Assembly: GCA_959347315.1 (NCBI GenBank)
Contig: OY365806.1
Span: 51,326,068-51,390,067, forward strand
DNA length: 64,000 nt
Reading direction: 5' to 3'
Source: Bimastos eiseni
Lineage: Eukaryota > Annelida > Clitellata > Crassiclitellata > Lumbricidae
Position numbers and translations under genes: made by a program. Under the pieces are notes generated by a model. The model saw only the letters and a list, made by a program, of their open reading frames with translations, was not told the origin of the DNA and searched no databases. Within the stretch, counting starts at the first letter, position 1. Each line of letters starts with the position of its first letter. Below are positions 34,601-43,922 of the stretch, one piece after another.

Positions 34601-37600
34601 TCAGGAGCCACAGTCCAAAGCTCTTGGAAAATAACTGTAATATTTTCTCACTTGTCAGACTTTTTCGTTTTCATTTTTTTCTCCCTTTCTGAATCTTTGC
34701 TGCAGTTCTCAGAATTCACATTATTATGTGAGTCTAGATCATCTGTAAAATACAACCAAAGTAATAACACAACCATTCCTACACAACTACAGCAAGAAAG
34801 AGAGATAACAGTATGAAACATCAAACTGAACAAAAATAACGGCAACATTCATTCATACCAACTTAATCGTCATAATCGTCATTGCACGCTTGGAAATTTC
34901 TAAAGCACAACTGAAAAATCATTTGATCATCGGAGGAGCTGCATCAAGTCAAAGGGATTGTCCAAAGATGAGATATGAAGAAGAAGCTCCTGCTGCAAGA
35001 AGACCTGACAGAGACACAGACAGAGACACAGACAGAGACACAGACAGAGACACAGACAGAGACACAGACAGAGACACAGACAGAGACACAGACAGAGACA
35101 CAGACAGAGACACAGACAGAGACACAGACAGAGACACAGACAGAGACACAGACAGAGACACAGACAGAGACACAGACAGAGACACAGACACAGACAGAGA
35201 CACAGACAGAGACACAGACAGAGACACAGACAGAGACACAGACAGAGACACAGACAGAGACACGGACAGAGACACAGACACAGACACAGACAGAGAAGTT
35301 GCTAGGATGGATTGTATTTAACATGACAGCATTTGGAAGGTAGAGGAGAAGTTGATGAACCAGATAAAAATCTATTCATAAGATGAGACTTTGGTTTAGA
35401 ATGGTAAGTTTGAAGAATGATAGATAGGTAGTTGATGAGATAGTGATGATGGATAGGTAGTTGATGAGATAGTGATGATGGATAGGTAGTTGATGAGATA
35501 GTGATGATGGATATCACGTCATCGCATCAGACATCAAATTATTTTATTAATAACTTTCACTCAATTAAACAAGTTCCACTTAATTAGCAGTAATTTTTGC
35601 AATTTAGCAACACTAATTATGAATATGCATTCTTAATATTTGAATTGTTTACTTTTATGCTTGGTGTCAATTTTGGGACTTTGGAAGCAAGGCAGCCATT
35701 CTGGTTGTAAGTGCAAATGAAGAAATGCAGAGAGTGTAGATTTGATAGACGAAGAGCTGGATCTGAATGGAATATCTATTGAACAAGCTCTATTTATTCC
35801 ATTAAGAAGCAATTTGCTTCTCCACAGGAAAATGGAGAAGCATAAAGTTTGGATTGTTTCAAGTTATTGCTATGAAATTTTTTTTATAGATGTAATGATT
35901 CTACTGGAGTTTTTCATCTTGTTGAATGCATAATGATCGTAATAATTAGACTTTCTCCATTTATCTTCATTCTACTATAAAGTTTCGAGCATTTCTATAG
36001 CAATGATCAGTTTTTTGATAACTATAAGAAAATTTGCATATAACATTCTGAACATCTGGTTTTTTAGGGAGAACGTTCAGAGTTTTGTGATGTCATTTTT
36101 GAAGGGGGGTTATAACCTTTATGATGATTTGTGAAGAGGAGGTCATTGGAACTGGAAGTCAAGCCATGGTGGATATGCAAATAGAAAGAGTTGAGTAATG
36201 AAGCTATGGTAGTGTTAGATAAATACTACTTAGATCTAATGGTAAATATTTTGCTTACGATCTGCTGAACTTGTTAAATGCTTTTCACTTGAAGTTTGTA
36301 CAACCTGAAGCAATTAAAGAATAAACACTAAAGCAAATATTGACTCAAATCATGATCATAAAAACATTAAAGAAAATAAAAGTTCCATGATTATTAGAAA
36401 ATTTACCACATTTTTAGCAAGGTTAACCTAAAAAAATTATTATAACTTTTATTAATGATAAACCAAAAATTTGGATCAATGTCTGAACCAGATCATAAAA
36501 TGCCATATTTCATGGGAGCAAACTTTAATAAGTCATTTCCTAGTATATAAGTGTCCAACCACATATTGATACATACATATACACAAATCCACATGCGTGA
36601 CTAACTTATATAAATTATTGTATCTGGCTTTATATATGGATGTACAATGTACACATTTCTGCAGCTATGTTGGTTGCTGCTCTGTCAATCTTGTAGCTTT
36701 TAGATGATCCCTCCCTCCAGCTCAATGCAGAATTTGCTCAATAACTGTTGCATGTTCAGAATTCATCAGTTATAACATTTGCACATTATTATCATAAATT
36801 AGTACAAACATTTTTAACATTAGATGGAAGTGCAAATCAGAGGCATGAAGCAACATGGGAGTTATTTGTTTATACTGTATATAGGAGAGCACTTGAATGA
36901 TGTCGTGAATGAGGTAATTCCATTTATGGGTAAAAGCAATCATGATTTAATGCCAGACATTTCATATTTCTCTCTTCCCTTCCCTACACAGCACTGATTC
37001 GAGACATTTTTATATGTTAAGGAGTGAAGTTCCTGCATTGGACTGTCAAATACATGGGTAGACAACTACACTGCTGTTCTCACAACAGCTAAACTCGTGC
37101 CATTGTTAGCTAGGCTACCTGTGGCAGGAAAGGGTACAAGTTCCATAACTCATCTCAGTTACAGTTGCAATAGGTGTGGAAAGTGGAGACATGTGTAGCT
37201 GCATGTTAAGTCAGGTAGCTTCTGTTGAACCATGCTGTGTCATTATAATAAAGATGATTAGCCATATCACCTCCTTAATTCAGGTCTAAGGACTGGGCTA
37301 GGCTGACCTCCTTTAAGTAAATGTCCCTACAAGGCTTAAAGCCAGATACAGACTTTAGCAACTATGTAGGCTTGTCTAAATCTTGTTTCCATCAAGCTAT
37401 AATTTTGCATAATTTCCCTCAAATTACCTCATTGATCCCAACTGGATGGGCAAATTACTAAAGAAACTGTACTCGGGAAACCAATGTCATTTGTAGAAGG
37501 AATTCATTGCTTTGGCTTTACACATGTGAGGGACTCTCACACTGGTCAGCTACAGTCAATTAATTAGCTATTCTTTCCTTATTGCTCAAGTTTCTTGTGT

Positions 37601-40600
37601 GCTAATGAACTCCAATGTTTTAGGCTGACAATACAAATGTCTTAGGCCAACAATACAGATGTCTCAGGCTGACAATACAAATGACTAAGGCTGACAATAC
37701 ACGTCTTAGGCTGACAATACAAATGTCTTAGGCCAACAATACAATTGTCTTAGGCCAACAATACAATTGTCTTAGGCTTTCAAATAAATATGTATTAGGC
37801 TGAAAATACAAATATCTTACGCTGACATTACAACTGTCTTAGGCTGACAATACAAATGTCTTAGGTTGACAATATAAATTACTCAGACAATTACATCCAC
37901 CCATACACACATAAGTATCATACATATGATCACATATTCACACTTACAAAAGCTCAAATGCATAGAAGTACACAGTACTGCATACATGTTGCCTACATAT
38001 ATGCACATACAAGTTACTGGATGAATCTGCAAGCATATTCGTTTATTGCCTCTGGAACAAATTCTGACACTAGTTCTAACCAATTATAATTAGTGAGTTA
38101 TCGGGTGTTTTTTTTGCAGAAACTCAAAAAATTAAGCAAGGCCTGTAACATGAACCAAGTGAGCTCAGCCATCCACAATCACAATTCTGAAGGAACAACT
38201 GATTTATAAGATGTGTTAAAAACTAAAATAACAGACATTTTACCTTACTCTTTGTACCTTTGTCTCTGTTTATTCCAAGCCACAAGCAATTATACCTAAC
38301 CAATTATTTCATCAGTCTGACTGTCTACCTGTTTCTCCTCATTGGTAATGCTGCAACGACCAGCGGTCTGTGGCCTCTTTGTAGAATCTCGTTGTTCCTC
38401 CTTTCCTTCATCATTCATACAAACCAGAAGGTCATTTGGTGCTTCCGACAACTTGGTTGTGTTAGTCTTCTGCATTTCCGTTTCATCCATTTTCAAGTCT
38501 AAGGGACCATCGCAGTTCAGCAATCCCTCTACATTATAAAAATATTATACTAACAGTAAAACGCATATCAATGTTGGTCATAACTAGTAGCTCTACTAAT
38601 GATGATCAGCATCTTCTAGAAAGTGCGTGTTCCTCCTGGCAGGCATCTTGTCATTGACCCACATTCACAGCTGCTCCAAATCTCAACCTCCTTCTCCTCA
38701 TCTTCACAAACATCTTGTCGAGACAAACAGAAACTGACCTCTCCCATGTCAGAGAATTGCAGTAGCATGAATTCAATGCGCACATCTATATGAGGACATA
38801 AAAAAATTTGTGAGGCGAGGAGGTCAAAACCCTCCACTTGTCGGTTCCTAGTTATTGAGATATAGGCTGAAATAGATGAGAGGGGTAAAAACACAGAAAA
38901 TAGTTTTATGGTATATTGTTACATATAAATATGTCTTCTTTCAATATCTGAAATAAAAATTGTTGTTCAAAATTCAAATATTTAACTGGAGAAAATTGAC
39001 TTTTGATGCATGCGATGCCAAAATATGCATGTTTTCACAGGTAAACCGACCTGCCATAACTTTCAAAGTAGCAAAGAGATTTTGATGCTGTATGCTTTAT
39101 TTCATACAGCCAAGCTGAGTTGCAGAGTAATCAAGTAATGGCTGCTAAGATCTTTGATGAATATTCTGAAACTTTGACTTCAATTTTCTTTAATGAAAGA
39201 GTCAAACGAGTATAACTTAAGTTAGATAAAAGCTGTTTCGATTCTGTAAAAAGTATTTTGAAGCAGATGCATGGTAGAATATGCTTTAATAGAAAAAGTT
39301 AAAAACGACAAGTGATGCGTTTTGACCTTGGTCTCAAATTTCAGTTGTGTTGCATGTCATATACTAATGTGATGTAATATGCAGTGATGGGCACCAACTA
39401 CTTGACTAGTAGTCAAAACTACTTCCCAACTATTTTCATAGATAGAGATATCGCGAGGCAGAGATATGGCTTCTGGCTCTGAATTTCATCTGCATAATGC
39501 CGGCCTAATGCAAATTGCACAAGGCACTGTGTACAAAAGCAACTTGTCTACTACTAATTCTAAGTCACATTTCTATTTTGTATCAAAGTACATTGTGAAG
39601 CTTGTATTTGAGGTCCATCTGAACTGTGTTTACCACACAATGTTATCTGCATAGGAAACACTCAGTTTGCAAACATTTTAAAATGTTGAAACATAAGATA
39701 TCAGATGTAAGTGAAAAAAGAAAGTCCAGTGGATATACTTAGATGAATGCATACTGCCACTGCATAAAAACTGACACGAATTGGTGGTCAGACTGCTTGT
39801 CTTGAAAATATAAAGTTCATTTATAATATCATAATACCTCGTCATAATCAACAAGACATTTGCGATCCTAAGAGAGATGAAATGACTTTCATAACTGCAC
39901 AACATCCATACTGTGGAGAAGCGACGTCCATACTGTGGAGAAGCGACGCCCATACTGTGGATAAGCGATCGACCCATGTCATTGGTAAGAATGCCTGCTC
40001 CACATGCAACCAGTGGCTCAATGGATGGCTTAGTCTTAGCGGACAGCTGGACGTGCATCACTGCATCATCCTCCAAAATAAAGAGCCTGATGAGGGGTGG
40101 TATTTTGGTTGGTCACAGATACTATTAACTGTCGTTGCTCAACACTAGCAATTTTGATGTAACTTAGTTTAGAAACTCTGACCATGAGTTGATATCTGTC
40201 AACTGGATCAAGATCTGGATGTTGGTTGAGCAAGTGTGTAGTGTGCATGAACCCAATCACTGGTGACTCACAGAGTTTCCGGTACAATTGTTAGCTCACT
40301 GATAACATTCTGTTCTTACTTAAATTTAACAGCTGGCAAGTGCAGAAAATGCCTCTGCTTACTGGAGTAACACTATATAAATGTTAAATGTTATTATTTT
40401 CATAATAAATAAAATAAATATACTAAATAAATTGTTGTAGTAAGGTGACTGTAAAAGAGTGTTTCATTCATCTGCTTTGAAGATGGAGTATTTTGGTTTC
40501 TCTTGGGATAGACATTGTGTGTTGATGGGGAAATGGTTCACATAATAATAATAATAATATATAAATTTATAAAATAAAAAGATAGTAATACTAATAATAA

Positions 40601-40815
40601 TAATAATTTTTATGCAGTCTCACAAATAAACGAAAAAAGTAGACAATAGTATTTACTATTTAGAGATTCATGAATAGAGTTCCAACAGACAATGAAATGA
40701 AAATGAGCTGACCTCGTTTCTTCTGAAGTAGTGTGACTGTTGGGTTCCAGCAGATCGGCATTCCACTCACACGATCCGAAAAGTGACTGATGCGACTGCA
40801 CGCATCACTCGCCAT
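16501..40815 (-). CDS. SORBS-family adaptor (sorbin/vinexin/CAP-like), 14-exon model
   Basis: Exons, 5' to 3' on the minus strand: 40815-40713, 38528-38301, 34742-34652, 34212-34098, 32970-32928, 32062-31871, 31427-31177, 27784-27699, 27021-26869, 26035-25921, 25124-25020, 21665-21491, 19455-18960, 16699-16501. The lengths sum to 2352 nt, which is 783 codons plus stop, and every junction is in phase. SORBS proteins are actin/focal-adhesion adaptors: SH3 domains bind proline-rich partners such as vinculin, and the SoHo region binds flotillin in known members. Approximate layout: SoHo-like 141-179, GDIPLEGL motif near 240, charged helix 325-370, SH3-1 406-459, SH3-2 475-530, SH3-3 718-772. The SH3 order and the C-terminal position of SH3-3 are as in vertebrate SORBS1-3. 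The 38301 donor and the N-terminal exons are the weakest parts. Naming an ortholog is not possible from sequence alone. Confidence 0.88.
17085..17260. repeat. About 34-bp tandem repeat (AAGCTGGATTGATGAAA)
   Basis: Four to five units carrying AAATGGAAGCTGGATTGATG. The same unit makes up the array at 62400-63060, in the same orientation. Confidence 0.85.
17385..17450. repeat. 17-bp tandem repeat
   Basis: Four copies of TGCGCCAAAATATCC with minor changes. Confidence 0.85.
18184..18306. repeat. Palindromic tandem repeat
   Basis: Five units of TTACCAGGCCCTGGTAGGGAG / TTACCAGGTTCTGGTAGGAAG alternating, about 25 bp each, and each unit is itself an inverted repeat (ACCAGgccCTGGT). Confidence 0.88.
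18680..18740. repeat. 17-bp tandem repeat
   Basis: Copies of TCAATACTTTAATTAGT, three to four times. Confidence 0.85.
18960..19455 (-). CDS. SORBS-like exon 13, linker between SH3-2 and SH3-3
   Basis: Acceptor ggaaattcttag (the only one in the required phase), donor ATGCT/gtgagt. It encodes a 165-residue polar linker, Ser-rich at the start ([20 protein letters not shown]) and with [20 protein letters not shown] in the middle. No domain. The whole span is open and phase-compatible with both neighbours. Confidence 0.8.
19539..20590 (+). mobile_element. Decayed hAT transposon relic (ZBED/Charlie type)
   Basis: The left end GGGATTCTCAACCGGTGTGC followed by GCGGCACACTGG is a typical end of Charlie-like hAT elements. 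Near the right, [20 protein letters not shown] reads like the end of a BED zinc finger (H...H spacing K-RH-x-x-x-KH). Frames are broken and no right terminal repeat was found. It lies in a SORBS-like intron. Confidence 0.55.
20600..20945. mobile_element. Possible short hAT-like element
   Basis: Left part GGCAGCCCTAGGCGAAG and reverse complement of the right part GGCAGCTGCCCAGGCCTCC are imperfectly matching ends, with GGCGCCCCT near the right end as in other hAT families. No target duplication established. Confidence 0.3.
21262..21345. repeat. GAGA/GACA microsatellite
   Basis: Mixed (GA)n and (GACA)n. Confidence 0.9.
21491..21665 (-). CDS. SORBS-like exon 12, second half of SH3-2
   Basis: Acceptor gatcttctgtag, donor TTGCATA/gtaaac. 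It encodes [20 protein letters not shown] and then [14 protein letters not shown], followed by a Thr/Ser-rich linker. In the filter of conserved residues, the usual W-Y/F-E is WCE and FP is VP. The acceptor directly abuts the 19-bp minisatellite. Confidence 0.9.
21666..23015. repeat. 19-bp minisatellite abutting the SH3-2 exon
   Basis: About 70 units of CTACATAAGACCAATCACC and variants (CATAC, GCTAC, ATGCTAC). A block is duplicated with an offset of 361 bp (AATCACCCTATGTAAGACTA at 21801 and 22162). On the minus (gene) strand each unit reads ...TCTTATGTAG/GGTGATT, the same form as the true junction TCTTCTGTAG/GGTGATA at 21665. Confidence 0.95.
23286..24571 (+). mobile_element. Decayed hAT transposon (ZBED5/FAM200-type relic)
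   Basis: Ends carry TTCGCGACCCCCCTAAGGGG at the left and GGGGGTCGCGACGTGGAAAA...TTGGGAAACACTG at the right, a classic Charlie-like terminal pattern. [17 protein letters not shown] (23639) matches the N-terminus of ZBED5/FAM200-like hAT transposases. Later frames are full of stops. A short second insertion may lie at 24298-24400. The left terminal repeat is too worn to test a target duplication. Confidence 0.7.
24560..24865 (-). mobile_element. Non-LTR reverse transcriptase fragment
   Basis: Minus-strand frame [20 protein letters not shown], then [19 protein letters not shown] and [24 protein letters not shown] is the RT catalytic box and YLGS-x-I-T-x-D-x-x-x-x-x-EI-x-R-R is the familiar thumb-region motif. 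Only this piece remains, in a SORBS-like intron but in the same orientation as the gene. Confidence 0.82.
25020..25124 (-). CDS. SORBS-like exon 11, first half of SH3-2
   Basis: Acceptor tactttgtttcag, donor CAAAAG/gtaaga. It encodes [14 protein letters not shown], then [20 protein letters not shown]. The AKF-x-F...ELSF pattern is that of the second SORBS SH3. 35 codons, phase 0 at both ends. Confidence 0.9.
25921..26035 (-). CDS. SORBS-like exon 10, second half of SH3-1
   Basis: Acceptor ttttttctaag, donor GTTGAG/gtgatt. It encodes [20 protein letters not shown] and then [18 protein letters not shown]. All SH3 landmarks are present: ELS-F/L, GD, W-x-EG, G-x-FP-x-NYV. Confidence 0.93.
26869..27021 (-). 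CDS. SORBS-like exon 9, linker and first half of SH3-1
   Basis: Acceptor gaattgacag, donor AACAG/gtgaag. It encodes [20 protein letters not shown], then ends [24 protein letters not shown] is the ALYDF-type start of an SH3 domain, completed in the next exon. Confidence 0.85.
27699..27784 (-). CDS. SORBS-like exon 8, charged helix
   Basis: Acceptor ctctgtttag, donor TTTTCA/gtgagt. It encodes [20 protein letters not shown] and then ARRHSDYF. It is highly charged and helical, continuing exon 7. Vertebrate SORBS proteins have a matching Arg/Glu-rich stretch ending in ARRH. Confidence 0.78.
27985..28095. repeat. Short tandem repeat (GGACAAAATGGTA)
   Basis: Six or so degenerate copies of GACAAAATGGTAGAG. 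Confidence 0.8.
28331..31114. repeat. 2.8 kb 22-bp minisatellite with 904-bp higher-order repeat
   Basis: Units of CCCACTCATGGCAATTGATGAA and variants (GGGCCC, TTTATG, AATAAG). The marker AACCGGGTTCACTTATGACA occurs at 28778 and 29682, and AACCGGGTTCACTTATGGCA at 29138 and 30042; both pairs have a 904-bp offset. It fills most of the intron between 27784 and 31177 of the SORBS-like gene. Reading frames inside are artefacts. Confidence 0.95.
31177..31427 (-). CDS. SORBS-like exon 7, linker into charged helix
   Basis: Acceptor tctctttacag, donor GAATTG/gtgagt. It runs from [20 protein letters not shown] to a Ser-rich part and ends [17 protein letters not shown]. The last part plus the next exon forms a charged Arg/Glu-rich helix, as is found before SH3-1 in this family. 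Confidence 0.75.
31871..32062 (-). CDS. SORBS-like exon 6, GDIPLEGL motif
   Basis: It encodes [20 protein letters not shown] and then [10 protein letters not shown], matching the Y-x-x-x-GGDIPL-x-GL block that precedes the SH3 array in vertebrate SORBS2-type proteins. Donor AAGG/gtatgc. The acceptor gtttttgaaag (32063) fits the phase of the microexon; an alternative acceptor aattttag would start the exon at 32031 but would not fit. Confidence 0.72.
32928..32970 (-). CDS. SORBS-like microexon (43 nt)
   Basis: Acceptor gggattttgttccag, donor TTCT/gtaaat. It encodes [14 protein letters not shown]. It starts in phase 0 and ends in phase 1, exactly what the exons on both sides need. Skipping it would break the frame. 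Confidence 0.6.
33735..34060 (-). repeat. Interspersed repeat, minus orientation
   Basis: Starts TTATATAGTGCTAGAGGAGC (the reverse of the CTATATAA tail) and runs through CCAATTCCAGCCGGAGGGGC and CCTGAGCAGAGG. The layout parallels the repeat at 11700-12200. It lies in a SORBS-like intron. Confidence 0.5.
34098..34212 (-). CDS. SORBS-like exon 4, SoHo-like segment
   Basis: Acceptor gtgaacag, donor CATT/gtgagt. It encodes [20 protein letters not shown] and then [18 protein letters not shown]. The pattern EP-x-K-I-x-x-YEPG-x-SSV is the recurring motif of the sorbin-homology region in SORBS proteins. Confidence 0.72.
34652..34742 (-). CDS. SORBS-like exon 3, lysine-rich
   Basis: Acceptor tattttacag, donor GACAA/gtgaga. 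It encodes [20 protein letters not shown] and then [10 protein letters not shown]. Hydrophilic linker. Its split codon AA+A joins in phase to the SoHo-like exon. Confidence 0.6.
35006..35296. repeat. 12-bp tandem repeat GACAGAGACACA
   Basis: About 24 near-perfect copies. It keeps three + frames and the reverse frames open; the Asp-Arg-Asp-Thr and Gln-Thr-Glu-Thr products are not genes. Confidence 0.97.
35405..35515. repeat. About 32-bp tandem repeat
   Basis: Three copies of GATAGGTAGTTGATGAGATA plus GTGATGATG. Confidence 0.9.
37611..37880. repeat. 22-bp tandem repeat
   Basis: About 12 copies of CTTAGGCTGACAATACAAAT, with variants. Confidence 0.9.
38301..38528 (-). CDS. SORBS-like exon 2, acidic/polar
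   Basis: Acceptor aatgtag; encodes [20 protein letters not shown] and on to [17 protein letters not shown]. The better-looking donor is AACAG/gtagac at 38329, but only the donor G/gttagg at 38301 gives the phase needed by the next recognised exon. Either that weaker donor is used or an exon between 34.7 and 38.3 kb was missed. Confidence 0.45.
40160..40395 (+). repeat. Diverged interspersed repeat copy (CTATATAA-tailed)
   Basis: Contains CCCAATCACTGGTGACTCA, and ends in ACACTATATAAATGTTAAAT. It is a diverged relative of the copies at 262 and 42237 and sits in the first SORBS-like intron. Confidence 0.5.
40713..40815 (-). CDS. SORBS-like exon 1, proposed start codon
   Basis: ATG at 40815-40813 opens [18 protein letters not shown] and runs to LLQKKR at donor CGAG/gtcagc. 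It ends with one base of a split codon, which fits the two-base start of the next exon. No domain is recognised; the start is inferred from phase and from being an ATG followed by an open frame. An upstream non-coding exon is possible. Confidence 0.5.
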
Positions 40816-42236
40816 CTGGCGTTCAAACCAAGCGAACTATTGATTTGTCACTTGTCTTATCTGCTTAAAGTAAAATAACAGAACAAAAAAATAGAAATTG
40901 CAACTCCACTGTAATGTTAGAGAATGTAATTTATAATGTGGCCAAAACATTTACATAGCACATATACAGGATATTTAGCACTTTAGAAGCTGTTTTGGAC
41001 AAAAGTTGGCATTAAGGGCTGAGGATGGTTGTCAACCAACAGGCTTATAGAGTAATGGTGAACATATTGGGGGGGCAGAGCTGAGGCATTGAGTTCGAGG
41101 TTGACTTCTTTCATTCTTTCACTAGGTGGCGGCATTAGTTAAAATGAGATTACAACATAATGGATGCCCTGCGTGGCTGCCAATGGTTAAATTCGACGCC
41201 TTTAATAACTTGGCATCATCCGGTCATACTTTACTTGTAATCATAATACTGCTGTTTGCCAGTTTGAAATTAAAAGAATATTATTATTATCATATCTAAG
41301 AAGTGTCGCCTGCAATCAATGCACTATGTCCAATTAGTGCAATGCACTAGATGACAGCACTGAACAAGTATTTACATGGGTTTGGCATATACTGCAACTG
41401 AAGCAACACAATCTTTAACTTTGGGTTGGCATGAGGTAAAAGAATGTTCTTGATTCTGGGTGGTTCATACATTTAGTCATTAATTCATTTTACAAGATAA
41501 TGTTCAATTAACATCATAAGCCAATATCAGGAACCCCTACATGAACACTTCCAGGTTACCTTAGATATCTGCAGTTCACTTTCTGTGACATGCTGGAACT
41601 CATTTTCAAGTTCAATTCTTGGAAGAAGTAGCTACGAATTGCAACCAAACTCGTAGGTCTATTCATCCAACTCACTAATCTCCATTTCTCAGTCTGCTGA
41701 TCAGAAGTTTCATTCAACAGAATTTGTACATCTCATTTGTCATAATGACAGAGGTAAGGTCACAGTAGGCCCTACCTTTCGTTCTCTTTCACCATGTATA
41801 TCGTAATTATGAGTTGCCATAATTATTATAAGTTAATTTGTAACATATGCAGAATTCAAAGTCTTTTGCCCAGTTGTCTGCAAGGATGTCTCTGGCAAAT
41901 TCATAGGTTTCATTTGCCTGGAACACTGTAACTCACTTCTTACTGATATCAATACTTCAAACTTTATGAAGCTGCAGAGTTCTGAACTCTTAGAACAACA
42001 ATTAGAGCAAGAACTGATACATTGAAGAGTCATTTTGATCACAAGTTTCCAGGGTCACGTGACTGCCTCAAGCCCATCCTCGGGTGTTTTCGTTTTGATG
42101 GTGGTGGCTGACGCTGCCATTGGAGTGACCTCGACCGATAGTCACAGGAGGCTATTCAATCAACCAACCAACACACCACGAATGTCCTTCTACATCCTCC
42201 TCTCCTCTTCGTGCCTCAATGAATATTTGGACATGT

Positions 42237-42440
42237 GTCATCTTCCACCAGGAATCCGTTGGTTGGTTTCAAACTTGTGCATGGGCCCACCACTGGTGAC
42301 TCTTTTCAGCTTATCTGCACTGTTCTGCTAACTAATGTATTATAATATTTCTTGATGACATTTAACATCATTATATAGCCCAGTACAGAGTAGATTTCTT
42401 GAAAAGGCCACTATATAAAGTTTCATTGATTGATTGCTCA
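42237..42440 (+). repeat. Interspersed repeat copy (CTATATAA-tailed)
   Basis: GGAATCCGTTGGTTGGTTTC, then GGGCCCACCACTGGTGACTC, and end GGCCACTATATAAAG followed by TTGATTGATTG. Same order as the copy at 262-475. Related sequence may begin near 42100. Confidence 0.65.
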
Positions 42441-42929
42441 AATATAAACACATAACTCAAGTGTTTTGAAGCTTTGCATTGGCTTCCTGTTCAGCCAAAG
42501 ACATTTTAAGTACGAGGACTTTAGACTTTCGTGCATCGGTCTTGAAACTTGGGTACACTCTCAATTTACTCTTTTTAACATCAACAAATTAACAAAGAAC
42601 TCAATTTGGATAAACTATTTTTCTGTTTGAGTCAACAAGAGCCACATCTAGGAAAAACCTGACTTTAAATTCAAGGTCATTCAAGGTCATTTCAAGATCA
42701 GCAGTCATGCTGTGTAGTTGAAATCAGCAAATTGCTATCTGTGTTTTTTTGTGTTGATAAGGGCAACCTGTGAAAAGTGCACAATGTTTATCTAAGATAG
42801 CTTTATTGAATCACTGCACATGGCTCATGATTATAATCATACTACATAACCTTCTTTCAGATCCCTGTGCTCTATTAGCTAGAAACTCCCAATATACCTT
42901 TAAAGCAAGCATCTGAAACTGTTATTTAC

Positions 42930-43012
42930 ATCCGGGGTTGGGCTGGGAACGCCTCTGAAAAGCTTATCTTGGAAAGGCACCATATAAGTCATCTGAATGA
43001 ATGAATAAACAT
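42930..43012 (+). repeat. Interspersed repeat tail
   Basis: GGAACGCCTCTGAAAAGC, then GGCACCATATAAGTC and AATGAATGAATAAA. It shares the terminal pattern of the copies at 48130-48300 and 50490-50570. Confidence 0.5.
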
Positions 43013-43232
43013 TTAGCAAAGTTCCATTTCACAAACGTTGAACATTTCATGTAGTACTTTGCTCATTATACTAAAGATCAAAAAAATCAATGCATAAAAA
43101 AAGATAGGTAATTAATGAGAGCAGTGTTAATTGCTAAATGTATGTGTTTTTACAATCAGCTTATTTGATCCCTTTGGAGTGCAATTGCACTAGTCTGGTC
43201 TCTAGTGTCTTGTTAAGAAAGTTGATGAACTA

Positions 43233-43922
43233 TAGGGTATAACCGGAAATCGCCTCGGACATTCGCCTCGGTCGAATATTGGACTATTCGGAAGTATTCG
43301 CCTTGGAAAATATTACACCTGCAAACAGCTAAAAATAGCTTATTTTAATAAAATAATTTTTTTTGATAAAATAATTTTTTTTCATCAAACAAATTTAGGA
43401 CTAACGGATTTGCTTATAAGTTATTGATTACTTAAACAAGAATTAAACATTCCATTGAATTTTCTTTAAAATAATGATGAAAATTTATATTTTAATTTCT
43501 TTTTGTTGCATTCTCGAGGTGGCAACCACATCAGTAATTTTCCCGCTTGAATTGGCTCCACCCACTCTCCGGTAAACATTAGAGAGTGAAGACGTCGTTG
43601 ATAACTTTCTATTTCAAATTTACAACAAGGTTTTCCAATTTTTTACAAATAAAGTTATTAAACAATAGACACATTGTTATAGCTTAGAGTGCAGCGATAC
43701 GCTATATGAAGGATATTGTTATAGACTCTGCATGGACTATAGATAGTTCTCCATAGCTGTGCACATGGCAGGTTAACTACGATTTGCCTACGGATGGTAC
43801 TTGCTGCGAGTCGCTGGCCAGATTTGCCACTACTACTCGGTTCGTACCGGGATCCGGCAAATAGTGCATCCAAATACTCAGATTCAGTACTCGGTGGAAA
43901 TTGTCTACTCGATTATGCCCTA
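43233..43922. mobile_element. hAT-type non-autonomous element, copy B
   Basis: Starts TAGGGTATAACCGGAAATCG and ends CGATTATGCCCTA. Flanks ATGAACTA (43225-43232) and ATGAAGTA (43923-43930) match at 7 of 8. The interior follows copies A and C along its whole length. Confidence 0.9.

Larger units (their letters stand above)
34743..38300 (-). other. SORBS-like intron with microsatellites
   Basis: Contains the GACA array (35006-35296), a 32-bp repeat (35405-35515) and the 22-bp array at 37611-37880. A missed small exon is possible because of the weak donor at 38301. Confidence 0.5.

Noticed and set aside
34890..35343. Frames of Asp-Arg-Asp-Thr or Gln-Thr-Glu-Thr repeats
   Set aside because: Products of the 12-bp GACA array, open in several frames at once.
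38616..38894. Acidic open frame as an extra SORBS-like exon
   Set aside because: Possible splice sites (acceptor near 38788, donor gtcagt near 38741) do not fit the phase of the neighbouring exons without a stop.
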